From: Eutypa lata
Taxonomy: Eukaryota; Ascomycota; Sordariomycetes; Xylariales; Diatrypaceae
Assembly: GCA_022661535.1 (NCBI GenBank)
Contig: JAKULF010000001.1
Span: 2,294,001-2,358,000, forward strand
Length of the DNA: 64,000 nt
Direction: 5' to 3'
Positions 25,163 through 37,601 of this stretch are shown here, piece by piece. Position 1 is the first letter of the stretch, and each line of letters begins with the position of its first letter. The translations under genes and the position numbers were made by a program. The notes under the pieces were generated by a model that made no database searches, was not told the origin of the DNA, and was given only the letters and a program-made list of their open reading frames with translations.

Positions 25163-26926
25163 AAGATACGTGATAGCGGTTGTCGATCTGTTGTTGTTGT
25201 ATATTGTTAAAGTAAAGGGGAGTTCAGAGTGGAAGTCGGAAAAAGGCTAGCTCACGGGTGATTTGTGACATAGGTAATAATAGATAATGAAACGACCGGC
25301 AATGTCTACCTTTTCTAAATTTTCAAAGCGGCGAATCCCCCTTTGTATTACGTAGCAGCTTAGGCCACTATGATCCAGGCTGTCAAGTAACGCAATTCAG
25401 TGCAATGAGCACCTTATATTCCGCGTGCTGTTGTTGCGCAATTGCCATCAAATTGTAATAGCGTTACATTAGTTACATACCCGGATACAGTAAAAGTAAG
25501 GCTATATGTACAGATCGTGGGGTAGGTTCTTGGTGTTATAAAACGTGTAAGTCATCTATCCAACGCATATCTCCCACTTATACAACCTGCTATAATATAC
25601 TTACCCGGCTATACTTACCTAGCCCTTCCGATCAATACCTATCTTCGGACCACCTTATAATTTCCAACCCCTATTATTTAGCCTCCTGCCTATGACCCCC
25701 GATGTAGCGGTGCGCACCAGACACCTGTTAGTGGTGCCATATATTTATATAGTAGGTAGTAACGGTAGGGCTTATCAGCCAATGTAAACGTACAATGCGT
25801 TGCCCAACTTGAAAGAACCCTAAATCGTGGATTGCAACAGCTCGTGGCCACGAACTAATAGATACGTAGTGGAAGTGCTCACGTTACTTGACAGCCTGGT
25901 AGGTTCTTAGTACCTAGTGCCTGTCATATAGGTAGCGTAGGAAAGCCGCTCCTGTGACCAATTATCTTTTATTCTCTTTATCTATTGTTTGGTGCAGCGG
26001 CTCATCTGAAATTGGTCCCCTTACCCCCTATCTACTACAAAAAACACGATATGCAAATGAACCCTAATACTTCACCCCTATATTTCAAGCTTACATATGT
26101 GAATACAGAGGAGAACGTAAGAACCGCCACGGACAGCCAGCAGAACCCCAGCCTAGGCATGAAATGATAAAGAGATAGTTCTACAATTTACCTAGCACTA
26201 GGTACTATAACTTTCATTGTTGTGAATTAGAAAATAAACCGCAATGTTAGAGACCCAATAGTAATCTAGCTATGTAGTATCCAGAGCCCTATGTCATCTC
26301 TTATACCCACTCTCTCCCTTCCATATAGAAAGCATTCGAAACCCTAGCAGCCTAAGTAACCCTTTCCTTGCCTCACTCTCTTGACGTTTCTACGTGCACC
26401 TGTGAGAGCCTATGCATTTTTGAAAATATCCATAAAGTTCAAATAACAAAGCTACGTAGGTACCCTATCCCACAATACCGTACCATACCACACTATACTA
26501 TACTATACTATACGATTCATCCATATAACCACGCTCTGCTAATACACAACGCTATGTAAGCAAGCAAGTAAACCAAATATATATTAAAAAGCTTCGATCA
26601 GTTGAAAGCTGCTGCCACCCTTTTACTTTACTTACGACAGAGATGCCACCACCGCCCCTACACCAAATAGTATCAAAACCGACCGACCCCCTTTTTTCCT
26701 TTTCCCCTTTAGATAGACAGATAGATAAATAGATAAATAGATAAATACCTCGGCTGGGTATGGCGTTAAATCAAAGTACCCACCACCCGCCCACCCACTG
26801 TGGAAATGCAGACAGCCAGCCTATCCATCCCTATGCATTCATTTCATTTCAGGAAGGAAATCCTTGTTTTACCCCTATTCCTGTCCCTGTCCCTACTTCT
26901 ATCCCTATTCCTATCTCCAATGTGAC
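25163..26926. other. Intergenic region, NLR/APH-like
   Basis: No gene is seen. The region is A/T-rich on its left half. It carries short tandem runs near 26487-26515 (ACTATACTATACTATAC type) and 26705-26750 (AGATAGATAAATAGATAAAT type). A frame at 26864-27334 is antisense to the APH-like gene and is rejected. Confidence 0.45.
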
Positions 26927-28594
26927 TCAAGAGCCACCACCCCCACCCCCACCAACCCTAGCCTTCTTCCCCGGCGGCCAGCCCTCAGGCCACGCATCGC
27001 CACTGCTCGCCCGGCGGGGTCTCTTCCCGACGGCCGCGTCCTCGACGTCGTTGAGGCGCCCGAGAACGGCGGCGAGGCGCCTCCGCGCCGCCAGCTCGCG
27101 CGCGCTGCTGTCGGCCCCCGGGCGGTAGAACTGGCGCACCACGCAGACCGTGGCGTGGTAGCACTCGTAGAGAAGCAGCCGGATCGGGGCGTTGGGCCGG
27201 TCTTGGATGATGGCGTCGTTGTAGTGGTAGTGGTAGTGGTGGCCTTCTTCTTCCTCCACCTCTTCTTCTTCTTCGCCGCTTTTGCCTTCTTTATTATCAT
27301 TGTCGTTGCCACTTCTTGCTGTGGGTTTTATTAAAGATGAAGATGCGGGGGCGCTGTTGGTGTTGTTCATGGTCATCGTAGTGATGTTATCGTGCTGGTG
27401 AAGAGGCGCTTGTCGGAAGCCGCGCAGGAATTCGGCCGAGGTCTCGCGGCTGAAGACGGTAGCGAATAGGGGGTCGCCGAAGACAGTATTGCTCCAGTCC
27501 CAGAGCCCAGTGACGGCGACGCTTGAAGAATAGTTCCGCTGGTTCTGGGCGATGATAGATCCTGCTGCTGCTTCTGCTGGTGCTTTTCCAGATGATGTTG
27601 TTGTACCTGAGAAGATCCCGGAGACACCACCACCACTCGCCCCTGTCGCTGCTGCAAATGACGAACGTCCTTGCGCCTGCTGCGTACTCTGGTTCCGCTT
27701 GTCCCCTTCAGGGTTTTCCTTCGTGGGGTCTGTTATTAAGATGTTTTCGTCGTCGCCCGCGTCGAGCACGACGAGTCGGGAGATGGTGACCGCGTCTAGG
27801 AGATGGGATAGCCTGCGGAAGTGGCCTCGAATGGCTGTATAACTTATGGTGACGGCCATGTCTTCCCCATCTCGAAGTATGCCTTCCAGCAGCGAGTGGA
27901 AGGCATTCGTCCAGCTCCCCGTGCCACCGGCCCGGACCGCGGCCTGCGGCGTGTCGTAGTGCTGGGACGGGTGTCGCGGCCCTATAACCGCCACGGCCGG
28001 TCCGAAGGTCCCATTGGGCGATTGGAGTTCCGAGAGTCGCCGGATTAGGCGTCCCACTTGGAAGTCTACTACTTTTCGCTCGGGTGCGGTTAATCGTCTC
28101 GGTAGACTGGAGATAGGCATCCCCCTCGCCGGTTCGAAGAGGTGAAACGCAGAGCCTAGGTCGGCGGCGTTCGAGGGCGAATTAGATATGTGGCTAGGGA
28201 TATAGGGTAGCACAATCTCCTTGAGCGAATCAACCGGCTTGATCCCTGCACGCTGTTTGCCCTTCCCTGGTCGGCTTCCGATTCGTTTGGCGAGAGTGGC
28301 TGACTCGTCGACGAAACCTCCCTCCTCCTTGCCGGTGGGAATTTCGAGTACTGTCGTTATAAGCCATTTGACCACGAGAAAATTAGACACTACGGGCCAC
28401 TGCTCGGACCTGAGCAGCCTCACCGTCGGTGGTGGTGATTGAGTCAACATAAGGGTTCGTCCATCGGAAACCTCTACGCGGAAGGCCCTCTGCAAACGAA
28501 TGTACGGCAGGGACTGGATGGATTCCACTTTCACATCGGGGACGGCCTGTTTTATCACTGCGCTGATAAATTCCGTACTTGGTGATTGGCACAT
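26927..28594 (-). CDS. APH-like phosphotransferase family protein, atypical
   Basis: A single-exon frame of 555 residues starts at MCQSPSTEF. An in-frame ATG at 28846 would add 84 residues of low-information sequence; I prefer the internal start because the conserved N-lobe begins right after it. The N-terminal part resembles aminoglycoside phosphotransferase-like (kinase-fold) proteins of fungi: a hydrophobic AFRVEVSDGRTLML strand pair, then a helical C-lobe with GSWTNAFHSLLEGILRDGED, and TGLWDWSNTVFGDPLF, equivalent to the metal-binding Asp motif of the family. The expected catalytic loop (HxDxxxxN) is replaced by LDAGDDENILI, lacking the His and with altered spacing. Long disordered inserts (Gln/Ser/Gly-rich, an acidic run, a His/Tyr run) interrupt the C-lobe. 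The substrate is unknown and the protein may be a pseudoenzyme. Confidence 0.75.
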   Translation of the reverse strand: MCQSPSTEFISAVIKQAVPDVKVESIQSLPYIRLQRAFRVEVSDGRTLMLTQSPPPTVRLLRSEQWPVVSNFLVVKWLITTVLEIPTGKEEGGFVDESATLAKRIGSRPGKGKQRAGIKPVDSLKEIVLPYIPSHISNSPSNAADLGSAFHLFEPARGMPISSLPRRLTAPERKVVDFQVGRLIRRLSELQSPNGTFGPAVAVIGPRHPSQHYDTPQAAVRAGGTGSWTNAFHSLLEGILRDGEDMAVTISYTAIRGHFRRLSHLLDAVTISRLVVLDAGDDENILITDPTKENPEGDKRNQSTQQAQGRSSFAAATGASGGGVSGIFSGTTTSSGKAPAEAAAGSIIAQNQRNYSSSVAVTGLWDWSNTVFGDPLFATVFSRETSAEFLRGFRQAPLHQHDNITTMTMNNTNSAPASSSLIKPTARSGNDNDNKEGKSGEEEEEVEEEEGHHYHYHYNDAIIQDRPNAPIRLLLYECYHATVCVVRQFYRPGADSSARELAARRRLAAVLGRLNDVEDAAVGKRPRRASSGDAWPEGWPPGKKARVGGGGGGGS

Positions 28595-31500
28595 GGGAAA
28601 GACGGGTACTGATTGCTCGATTCGTGCAACGAGAGCTGTTTGGTGACGTGAGGTCGGATGTCTTGTGGGACGTTGCAGAACAGCGAGGCCTTTTGACAGG
28701 CGACTACTGGAGTCGACTACCTCGGAGGATGAGGTACGTATCGTCAGGAAAGGGCAGTGCGTCGGCAACGGCGACAAGACAGCAGAGTCGAAAGGAGTCG
28801 CCAGCTCTGGTGTCCGGCTTTGACCCCAGACCTTGGCTCCTGACATCTAGCCACCCGTCCCTTCCTAAAGGGGAAAGAGACGATAACGGGATGGACTACT
28901 TCTGGATTTGGGTAGCCAATGCGGGTACTTGCCGTTGAGCAACCCTGGATCTAATAGAAACCTCCCACTCAGACGTGAAGCCGAGACAAAGCCCTGCTCA
29001 ACGGTTGTGACCAGGCTGCAGGCGGGGGGTGACGAATAGTATTCGCTTGCTACGTTGGGGGTTGGGGGTTGGGTGGTAGTTGCAAAGTGCCAGGTAGTTC
29101 GAATAGGTCCGAATAGAACTTTTTTATAAATAAAGATAGACAGAGAAGTGAAGAGATGGGAGTAGTATTAAACCCCAAGGCATCCTCATAAAAATAGAAA
29201 ATGAGCAACACGGAAAGTTTCTCGTGAGATGATAGAAAGATGGGATGGATGTTTTTATGCCCATTCCTGGATACAAACAACAGCGAACTAGAGGCTGGAC
29301 CGACAAGGCAGCCCGACAAATTAAGACGCAGGATGGTTTCGAGTATCTGTAAGAAAATGGAGAGGGCGAGTGAGAGAATGCGAGAAAGGATTACACAATA
29401 CAACAACATGTCTAGCAAGATGGCAGAGAGCTTGGTCAGGAATAGAGTCGGTCACAGCGAGCGAGCGGTCGGCGAATGGATGCCCTCGCCTGACGAGGAG
29501 AGACACAAGATAGTGCCCGCCAGCCAGCTGGCTCCAAAGTAAAGAGGCGAGTAGCAAAGGATGACGATCCATACTCGCTTATTAGGGGCGTAGTTAGGTC
29601 ACCGTGGACAAAAGAACCATATGGGGCCCGGATCTGAAAAGAAGGCGTTGACGAAGAATGCGCACCAGGGAAGAGGCCATCGCATTTCGGGGGCTTCTTG
29701 ACGAGAGATAGAAGTTAAAGAGGCGACCCCCTTCTCTTTCCCCCTTCCCCCCTTCCCCCCTTCCACCTGGCCCCTCCCCTCCACCCCCTAGGTGGCCCTC
29801 CCCCGAAGCTGGGTTTCTGTTCCACCCGTACCCAGAATTTGTCTACTACGGTAGTGCCAAGATTCTTTAGGAAGCATTCGAGAAGATTACTCGCATAGTA
29901 CTCGCGTCTCTCGCCTAGTTGGGACACGCTAAAAAAGTAGTTTATTATAAACTTACGCAGCTAAAGTGGCGACGACAGCCATACACATGTCATGTCATGT
30001 GCCTGTGTGTAAGTATGAAGTGGGCGGCTGAAAAGAAAGCGACGGCAGCACCCGCTTCGGGTAGCCACTAAGTTAGGTACCTAAGGTAAAATATGCCATG
30101 AAGAATGCAGACATAGATTTGTAATAGTTACACAGCACTGATAATATCAGTCAATACTCCAATGATTCCACCTACCTAGGGTATGTTGTTGTTTTTCTGT
30201 TGATGTTTTCGAGGTTTGTCATCTACCTACTTCCGAGTACCTATCAGCTGGGAACTCAGTTGGATACGTACTAACCAAGTAGAGGGCAGTTTGTTCGAGG
30301 TGGCATTCGTAACGACAAATGTTGGATGGAATAGGGAACACCTCGATTGGCTACGGGCAAGCGAACTCGCATGCGCATGACGAGGTCTTATATTGCGTGC
30401 GTCCCAAAAATACCCCAGGCAGCGGTGAAGTTAATCGGATAACGAGCGGCCGGGCCGGGCAGCAGAGTTCAAGGCAGGTTGTTTGGGTACCTAATCCTTA
30501 TTATTATTAGGTGCTAAAGAATACCTACTCAGCTACCTAACACTAAGGCTCGGTAGGTAGAGGGAATAGGTAGGTAGGTAGGTAGAAGGCACCTAAGTCA
30601 GGTAGGCGGGCATGGTGAGGCGTTACTTGGAAGGGCAGCTGGGTTCTGGGTTTCATGTAAAGGTGTGGCTCCAAAGAAAGTGTTTAGTTGGAAATGATGA
30701 TTTGAAAATGCATTGCTCTGGCTGGAACGAGAAGAGTCATGAACAACTATCAAGAGAAGGATTGTTGGCCGATGCTGTGATGGGGTGAGAAGAACCCTGA
30801 TATCGTTGCAAGAAGAAGCGAGTCGGAGAATTTCTGATTGGTCGCCGGTAAGCGAGTCCGCCAATTTGGTAGCATCTAATCCAGAATAGGGCGACGGCAG
30901 GGCAGGGAAGACTAGACTCTTCCACTCTTGCATCCTTGGCTGGCCTGCATCTCTTACTTACCTACTCATGCATCCTTATGTATTATATATTATGGAGCCC
31001 GGTATATATAATGTTTGGGCCTTTTTGGGGGGGTCCGGTTGGAAAGCAACGCCGGCTCTTGAAAACTCGGGTTCTAGACTTATTATAACATTCCAAGCTA
31101 TCTTCGGTAAGCTGTTATCCGGAATTTAGTCTATGATTTTTCTTTTTCTTTTGCTTGCTTGCTTGCTATTAATCCTAGTACTATATTTCAGACATCGGTT
31201 TTTTTATTTAAATATTGTTTGTTATTCATGTGTCAGGTTGACGATTCATTTCATCTATACGGAGGCGGGGAGACACAAACGGACACGTGCTCGTTCAGTT
31301 AAGATTCCACGAAGCTTTATACGTAGGTCGCTATCGCTACCTCTCTAGTAATCAGTTGGTAGATACTTGTTTAATATAGCAAAAACATTAGTTATGTTCT
31401 CTTCCCCTTATCCTTAACACAGAGACAATGGAATTCAACTTGTTAGTTAGGTACCTAGTCCACTTCATGCCAGTTCCCGTCCCATTGGGTGTAGGAACTA

Positions 31501-32664
31501 GTCACATGCATATGAGGCTCCGACTTCCCGGAAGGGCAGCCCGGTCGGTCAAGTCAGTCGGTTAACCAGCAACCCAAAAACCGGTATTTGAACTCCCAGG
31601 ATAGGGCAGGAAGGAACCGGCGAGCACCACCGTGCCGGGCACATATAAATCCACATCTCTTAGGCGGTCAGGTCTGGCGGTCTGGCGGTGATGGGATGGT
31701 TGTCGATGGAGCAGAACGGTAGAGGTTCGCATTCGCATATTGAGGCTTAAGCCAGGGGATGGATGGATGGACGTATTCGTTAAATTTATCGCAATAGGGC
31801 TTAGCGTAACCGCTACCTAAGTACTATACCCTCCTCTTCCTCTTGTTTTTTCGAACCGCCTTCCTAAAACGTGTTTGCACGTACGTATATGAGCCGTATA
31901 TGAGCAAATCATATAGGAGGTCAATACCTAGGTATGCATATAGGTAGGTATCGTCACGCGGATATCATCCGTAACAATCCTTTGGGAGGTAGGCATGGAA
32001 GGAGCAAAGGCGGTATTAATAAAAGATGGGGAGAGAAGGGGGCCAGGACCAGGATTAAACGTAGGAACCAAGAACTACGAATGCGTGTTTGAATTCTTCT
32101 AATAGTTACCAAGATAGGAGAGGACAGGCAGATAGGAGACCACATATCACAGTGTTACAGAGGTGGTTGCAACTGACATATCTACTTCGTCAGCACCTAC
32201 ATGCTAATACCTAGGTACATAGGTAATTATTCATCTACGTATCAACGTGCAAAGAACACACACACACACACGAGACAGGGGGTGATGATCGGACGTTCAT
32301 GGTAGATTGGGAAAAATCTCCGCTGCCGTCCTACTCCAGATACCTAGTCACAGCAGAACACCCAGCGCTGACTGGACAAACGTGCGAGAGTCCCGACATA
32401 TAACCAGCTCATGCATCCCGCTAAAGACGTTGTGGGAGAGAGGGGTTTAAGAAGACGGAAAGGTGTTAAATCAAGAACTCTTTTTCTTGTACGACAAACC
32501 CCCACTCTCTAGCGTAGGTAGGTAGGTAAGTTACGATACTGAGCTACATGTCGTGAACGGGGGGGTGATGCTCTGATGCTGTCTCTCGGGGTACAATTCC
32601 CGGCTCGCCTAGCTGATATACCCGTCCTTCCTCGGGCGCTCCTCTGATTGAAGTTGCCGAGTCT
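28595..32664. other. 4-kb gene-free stretch, APH-like/TAN1
   Basis: The first part is the 5' region of the APH-like gene. I find no further gene on either strand; the longest frames (28579-28938, 29050-29418, 30598-30933) are around 100-120 codons without domains. Notable content: a pyrimidine-rich run near 29725-29790, GTAG/GGTA repeats near 30552-30585, an (AC)n tract at 32256-32271 and two copies of the palindrome TACCTAGGTA (31925-31934 and 32218-32227). Confidence 0.5.
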
Positions 32665-33912
32665 TTATGCCTTCGGCTCGGCCGAAGGGTTAGATGGCCG
32701 TTTCAGTGCCGCCTCGTACAGTTCGTAGATGTTGAAACGTTTCATCGTGTCCCAGTCGCTACCAACGACGCTCATGCCACAAAATGTCTGTTTACGGTCA
32801 GCCGTGTCATCGTTCCCCCAAAAGAAATATAAGAATATAAAGAAAAAAGAAACAAAAATAGAGCGCCGCCTATGCAGCGCAACCGAAAGAGAGGTTCTTG
32901 TGCGTGTGTACCTGAAATATATCGATGAGGACGACCTTGTCTGGCGCTGACAAGTTCACCTTATGGCGCGGTGCGATGAGGGACGCGACCTTCTTGATCA
33001 CATCATCTCGCTTGAGGGTGCTGTGCGCTCGTATGGTCGGCCGAATGGCGTACTGCAATATCGTTACATCGTCTGCACAAATTTGCGTGGGCTTTTCTTT
33101 TATTTTTTCTCTTACCGACGAAGCTTCCGACTCTTGCTGCTGCTGCTGGGTAGGAGGAACCTCGGCCTCTTCTTCTTCTTCTTCAGTCCCCGTAAGTTGG
33201 AAATGCTCGGCTAGCACCTTCTTCGCGACCTCTTCGACACCGTTCTCTGTAGCCTTTCCTATCAGGGCGACCGGAGTGAGCCTGTTGATAAATCTCGTTC
33301 GCCTCTGTTTCCTGTCGGTGCAGTTCTTTGCGTCCTGACAGATCGCTTCTACCAGCTGCCTGGGATCGACCGGCTGCTTGGTCCGCATGAAGAACAGGCA
33401 ATCGATGCCTAGTTTTCTCACTGGCTCGAAGGTCAGATCCTTCTTCGGCTTTTCTGATGATTTCATCCCGTCGAGTTCCTTCTTGATGGATGACTCAATG
33501 TCCCCCCCGTCTTCTTCATCGGACGCCGGGTCATCTTCCTCAGGTGGCTTGATACCATAGAGCTTCTCCCCGTACTGTGTATATATTTTAGCCAATCAAA
33601 GGCGGTCTTAAAGAACATTAGAGTACGAACCTCGTTGCAGATGTCGGTAAACTCAGCAGCCGCCTGGCGCTCTTTGCCTCTAATACAAGTCACCCATATA
33701 CCCACATCACCGACTTCGATGTATTTGCCCTTATGAGCCTCTAACTTAACCTTCTGATATGGTGTCTGCCACCTGCCCTCACTTCCTCCCTGTCAAAGGT
33801 CAGAATCTTGTAACACGTGAGGGGGGTCAAGTGACGTTCCTACCTGTCTCTTTTTGACACTGGGTCCTGATGGCCCACCAGTCGGTGGCTGCTTTCTTTT
33901 GCTAGATTCCAT
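32665..33912 (-). CDS. TAN1: tRNA acetylation adaptor Tan1 (THUMP domain)
   Basis: Four exons (33912-33844, 33789-33631, 33574-32912, 32787-32665) give 337 residues; all junctions are phase 0. The protein opens with a basic MESSKRKQP tail, followed by VGIWVTCIRGKERQAAAEF, matching the start of Tan1/THUMPD1 proteins. A linker rich in Glu/Asp follows, then the THUMP domain (roughly residues 170-310) with CADDVTILQYAIRPTIRAHS and KVVLIDIFQ. The C-terminus, GMSVVGSDWDTMKRFN, is the conserved end of the family. Tan1 binds tRNA and delivers it to the acetyltransferase Kre33/Rra1 to form N4-acetylcytidine at position 12 of tRNA-Ser and tRNA-Leu. Introns are 54, 56 and 124 nt. Confidence 0.93.
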
Positions 33913-34584
33913 GGTCCTAGATTCCCCGTAAGGAAGCGATAAGACTTTGTTATAACAAGAATGTGTTGACTTTTCCTTTCTAGCGAGATATGTAGTTTGG
34001 ACGACTCGGTGAGGAAGCAATAGGATTGGTTTGAATGGGGAAGTAAGCCCATGCTTGTGAACCAAAAATTGGTTAGCATTGAAATAGACCCACTTTTGAC
34101 GAGGCAGTGAGACTGGATCAACGTACATCTTCGGATTAGGACATGAAGACTCAGAAGTTGATATTTATAGAGAATACAAGTAGTTGCGCAGCGAAATTGG
34201 AATATAAATGATGTATCTCAAGAAGCTATATCCCAAGAAACTTTTATGAACTAGTACATGGACCAGTTGCTCAGGGATTTTGAGATTGTAGATACCCTTT
34301 TCAGATTCTAACTTAATATCTACAAGGGGCTAAAACACGTAGGTATTATATATACACCATCCTCCATCAAGCCCAAAAACCGCCCATGCCAATGAATTCA
34401 AAAATATACACATGAATAATTATATATACTCAAGCCCGGGACAAGAACCTGAGAACGCCATCGCCCGTTGCCAGCTAGCCAGCCAGCCAGCCCCTCGCCC
34501 CCCCCCCTCCAGCCTTCATATCTATATGTTTGCGAGTGAGATTTCATCCATCCATCTAGTTAATCATGCGCCCTACCTAGGTAT
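33913..34584. other. Intergenic region, TAN1/LRO1
   Basis: This 672-bp gap holds the TAN1 promoter and the LRO1 3' end. No gene is seen. An AT-rich part (34190-34440) is followed by a short GCCAGCCAGCCAGCC run near 34475-34490. A TACCTAGGTA palindrome (34574-34583) sits two bases past the LRO1 stop. Confidence 0.5.
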
Positions 34585-36653
34585 CTAATCCTCCTCGTAA
34601 ACCTTAACCCGATCCGCATACTCCAGTATCCTACTAACGACATGATCCTGGATCTCGGCGCCCCTACCGGCCGCCACCTTCAGGAGGAGCTCGTTGAGGT
34701 TCTGCCTGCCGAGGATATCGACGTGGTCGGCGGTGTTCGGCCCGCCGCGGGGGTTGAAGCGGTCGGGCTCGTGCGGCATCTCGACGACGGTGACCTTGGC
34801 GCCGGCGGGGTTGTACCGCTTCAGCCGCCACCCCCGCGAGCACATGTACCCCGAGCTCAGGAGGTTGACGGTGCCGTCGCCCTCGCCGAGCACAACGCCG
34901 TGGTCGACCCCTTCCTCCTCGACCGTCAGCCCTGTGTCCATCGTGATGTTGAGGCGGCGGTGGAGGTTGGGGAACTCCGGGCTCCGGTACCAGTAGGCGC
35001 GCTCGGTGGGCTTGCCGACGCCGTAGAAGCAGTAGATCTTGAGGCTCGGGGCGAGCGGGAGCCTCGTCTCCAGCGGGTTGACCCACTTGCGCGGGTCGCG
35101 CTCGTTGGCGTCCACCTCGGCCGCCGTGTGCGCCACGCCGCGCGAGTAGCTGCGCTCGATCTGGTCGCTGTACCAGGAGTCGGCCACGTTGAGGAGGTAA
35201 TGCATGGCGCTCTCCATGGTGAAGTTGCGGTCGGGCGTCGTGGCGTTGACCTCGCGGCGGAAGTTCAGGAACGACCCGAACGTTTCCTTCTGGTTTCCTC
35301 CTTGGTCGTCGGGCGCCCACGTGCTGTTGCCCCAGACGGCGTCCCCGCCGATCGGCAGCATCGATGATATGCCCGGCATGGCGCGGAAGATCTCGGCCCG
35401 CTCGTCCTTGCTAAGGAACTTCTCGAGCCCGTACACGGCGAAGGCGTTGAGCTGGGCGGTGTCGCGCATCTCGCCCGAGAGCACGGCCGTATAGTCTTTC
35501 ACGGCCCCGAGCATGCACCCGCTGATGTTGATCCAGGCTTCCACGTGGGTTTCCACCCAGTCGTCTCCTCCCTTGCCGCCCTTCTCGGATGCGGCCCAGT
35601 GGAGGAAGTAGAACAGGACTTGGCTGCCCATGCTGTGAGACGCAAGGACGACCTTCTTGCCCGAGAATTCGTGCGCTATCTCGATGTGGGTCTTCAGGCG
35701 GGTGAAGTACTGGTCCCTCACCTCAAGGTTCGCGTACGAGAGCCTCCAGTCGTAGGCGGCCGTGAAGGAGTTGGTGGGGTCGTACCCGAGAGACGCGAGG
35801 TTCTCGATTATCTTGTTCCAGATCCAGTAGCCGGTTATGAAGAAGTCGGTAGCGTCGAACCCTTGCGCGGCCCTCAGCTTGATATCCGGGGGGTCGAGCC
35901 CGGTGACCTTGTCGAGCATGATATGCCTCTTCCACGCCTCCTTGTCCAGAACCAAGGCTCTCATCATAGACCAACTCCCCCATAACCGCTTGCGAAAGTA
36001 GGGACGGGAGATATTCGCAGTCCCCCAAGATTCGAGGCCGGTCGAGATGACGCCGGGTACCATGATGATAGGGTGGTTGGCAGTGAGGCCTTCGGAGCGC
36101 GCCTTCAGACCGATCGAGAAAGATTCATACGCACTAGCTGCTTCTAGTTGGACGTTCTATGATCCAAAGAACTCTTAGCATGTATATAGATAATAGATGC
36201 ATAGTAAAAAGACCAAGAAAAGAAAAGAAAAGAACCGTATAGGGGGCTTTCCCCCTCCCTTCTTCTACCTCTACTACATACCACGAATTCTCGCATATCC
36301 TTCGCCAACCCGGCGGGCAGCACGTCAAGGATGCTATCCATGCTCAGGTCGCCAATCTCGGGCAGGCTAATCAGCTCGTTATTATTGGCCAGGAATCCGG
36401 CGAGCAGGATGCCGAACAAGCTTCCCAGCAGAAAAATGAAGGTATTCCGACGCTTCCGTGTCTTGCTGAGCGTCTGGTGACGGTGGTGCACGACCTTCAC
36501 CTTCTCGCCGGGTCGCGCGGGGCTGTCATCGTCGTCGCGCACTGACGGCGTGGGGGACTCGGACGGCGTGGTAGGAGTCGAGTTGTTAGCGTCTGCGTCT
36601 GCGTCCCCGTCCCCGCCGCCGCCGAGAACACGCCGTCGGAGTGTTGAAGCCAT
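34585..36653 (-). CDS. LRO1: Phospholipid:diacylglycerol acyltransferase
   Basis: Two exons (36653-36282 and 36156-34585) give 647 residues, close to yeast Lro1 (661). The N-terminus is disordered and acidic, then basic (TLSKTRKRR), followed by one membrane segment, NTFIFLLGSLFGILLAGFLA, as expected for an ER type II membrane protein. The lumenal catalytic domain is LCAT-like: MVPGVISTGLESW, the lid region, the nucleophile elbow SHSMGSQ (Ser299), the acid motif GDGTVNLLS and the final ADHVDILGR with the catalytic His. The enzyme transfers an acyl group from a phospholipid to diacylglycerol, forming triacylglycerol. The 125-nt intron has a canonical GTATGT donor and TGCTAAG branch. A second donor (36268) paired with an acceptor at 36144 also keeps frame and gives the same total length, changing only about seven residues. 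Divergent from NAA30. Confidence 0.95.
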
Positions 36654-37601
36654 CGTGGTAGGTCCAGTGTGCTACATGTTCCGCACACGAAGAAGACACA
36701 CTTTGAATTGCGAATTGCGATTCGCGCGCCCTGACTACCTAGGTACCTATGTAGGTAGGTAAGAACGGATGATAAGGGAGGACCTCGAGGCGTTCGTGAG
36801 CAGCAACGTCGCAATACTTATAGAATAGTATTATTTATTATTATGTCTCTCCTTCGTACACGAAGTAAGCGAGGGAAGTAGAAGACCTAGATAGATAGCT
36901 AGCTGTTTTCTAACTGCCTAGGCACCTTTTGATTCTTTTTCACACATTCACTAGTTCTCAACGGCGTGTCTGTGCCTGCATGGCGAATGATGATAACAAT
37001 CTCTTGTGGTGGAGTCTTACCAGGGATTAGTGCGACGTTATCGAGACTGCATTTAGGGCCGTTGACGTCAATTAGAGCTCTAAACTCCATTTGGTCCGTT
37101 TTAGGGCCCCGCCATCAACCCACGCGGATGTACCTTTTGTTCTTTCATCGAATAACTAGCTATTTGCATGTGACAGAGTACCACGTCGTCCACCACTGGG
37201 CACCGTCGTCGCGGTGGAAATAACTGCCCGGTGTCGGTGTCGGTCTTTTGGTCTCTCTCCATGTGGTATAGCCAACTAACATGCTCACATGCTTGAGGTT
37301 ACATTTTGTTTGAGACGTCGAAGCCTCGTATGATATTCTTTTTACTGAATTAGTAATAAATATTCAAAGGCTACTTCTAGATTTTTATTTGTATACCTAC
37401 GTAGGTAGGATTAGGTAACAATTCGACTAATCAATCAGCCACGTTCAATTCTTGTGTTCCGTCGCTCATTGGCAACCCCCGACATTTCTACCCGCCTCAG
37501 CTCCAAATCGCGGGGTTACCCTACGAAGTATCTACATACCTACACACCTACCTACCTCATTACTCACCAGTGTCTCGTTTTGTTACAAGCTTAACCCAGC
37601 G
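36654..37601. promoter_or_regulatory. Divergent promoter region, LRO1/NAA30
   Basis: This region holds the 5' ends of two divergent genes. It includes a TACCTAGGTA palindrome at 36736-36745, embedded in further TAGGTA/GTAGGTA copies (36736-36763), about 85 bp upstream of LRO1. Short frames here have no domains. Confidence 0.5.
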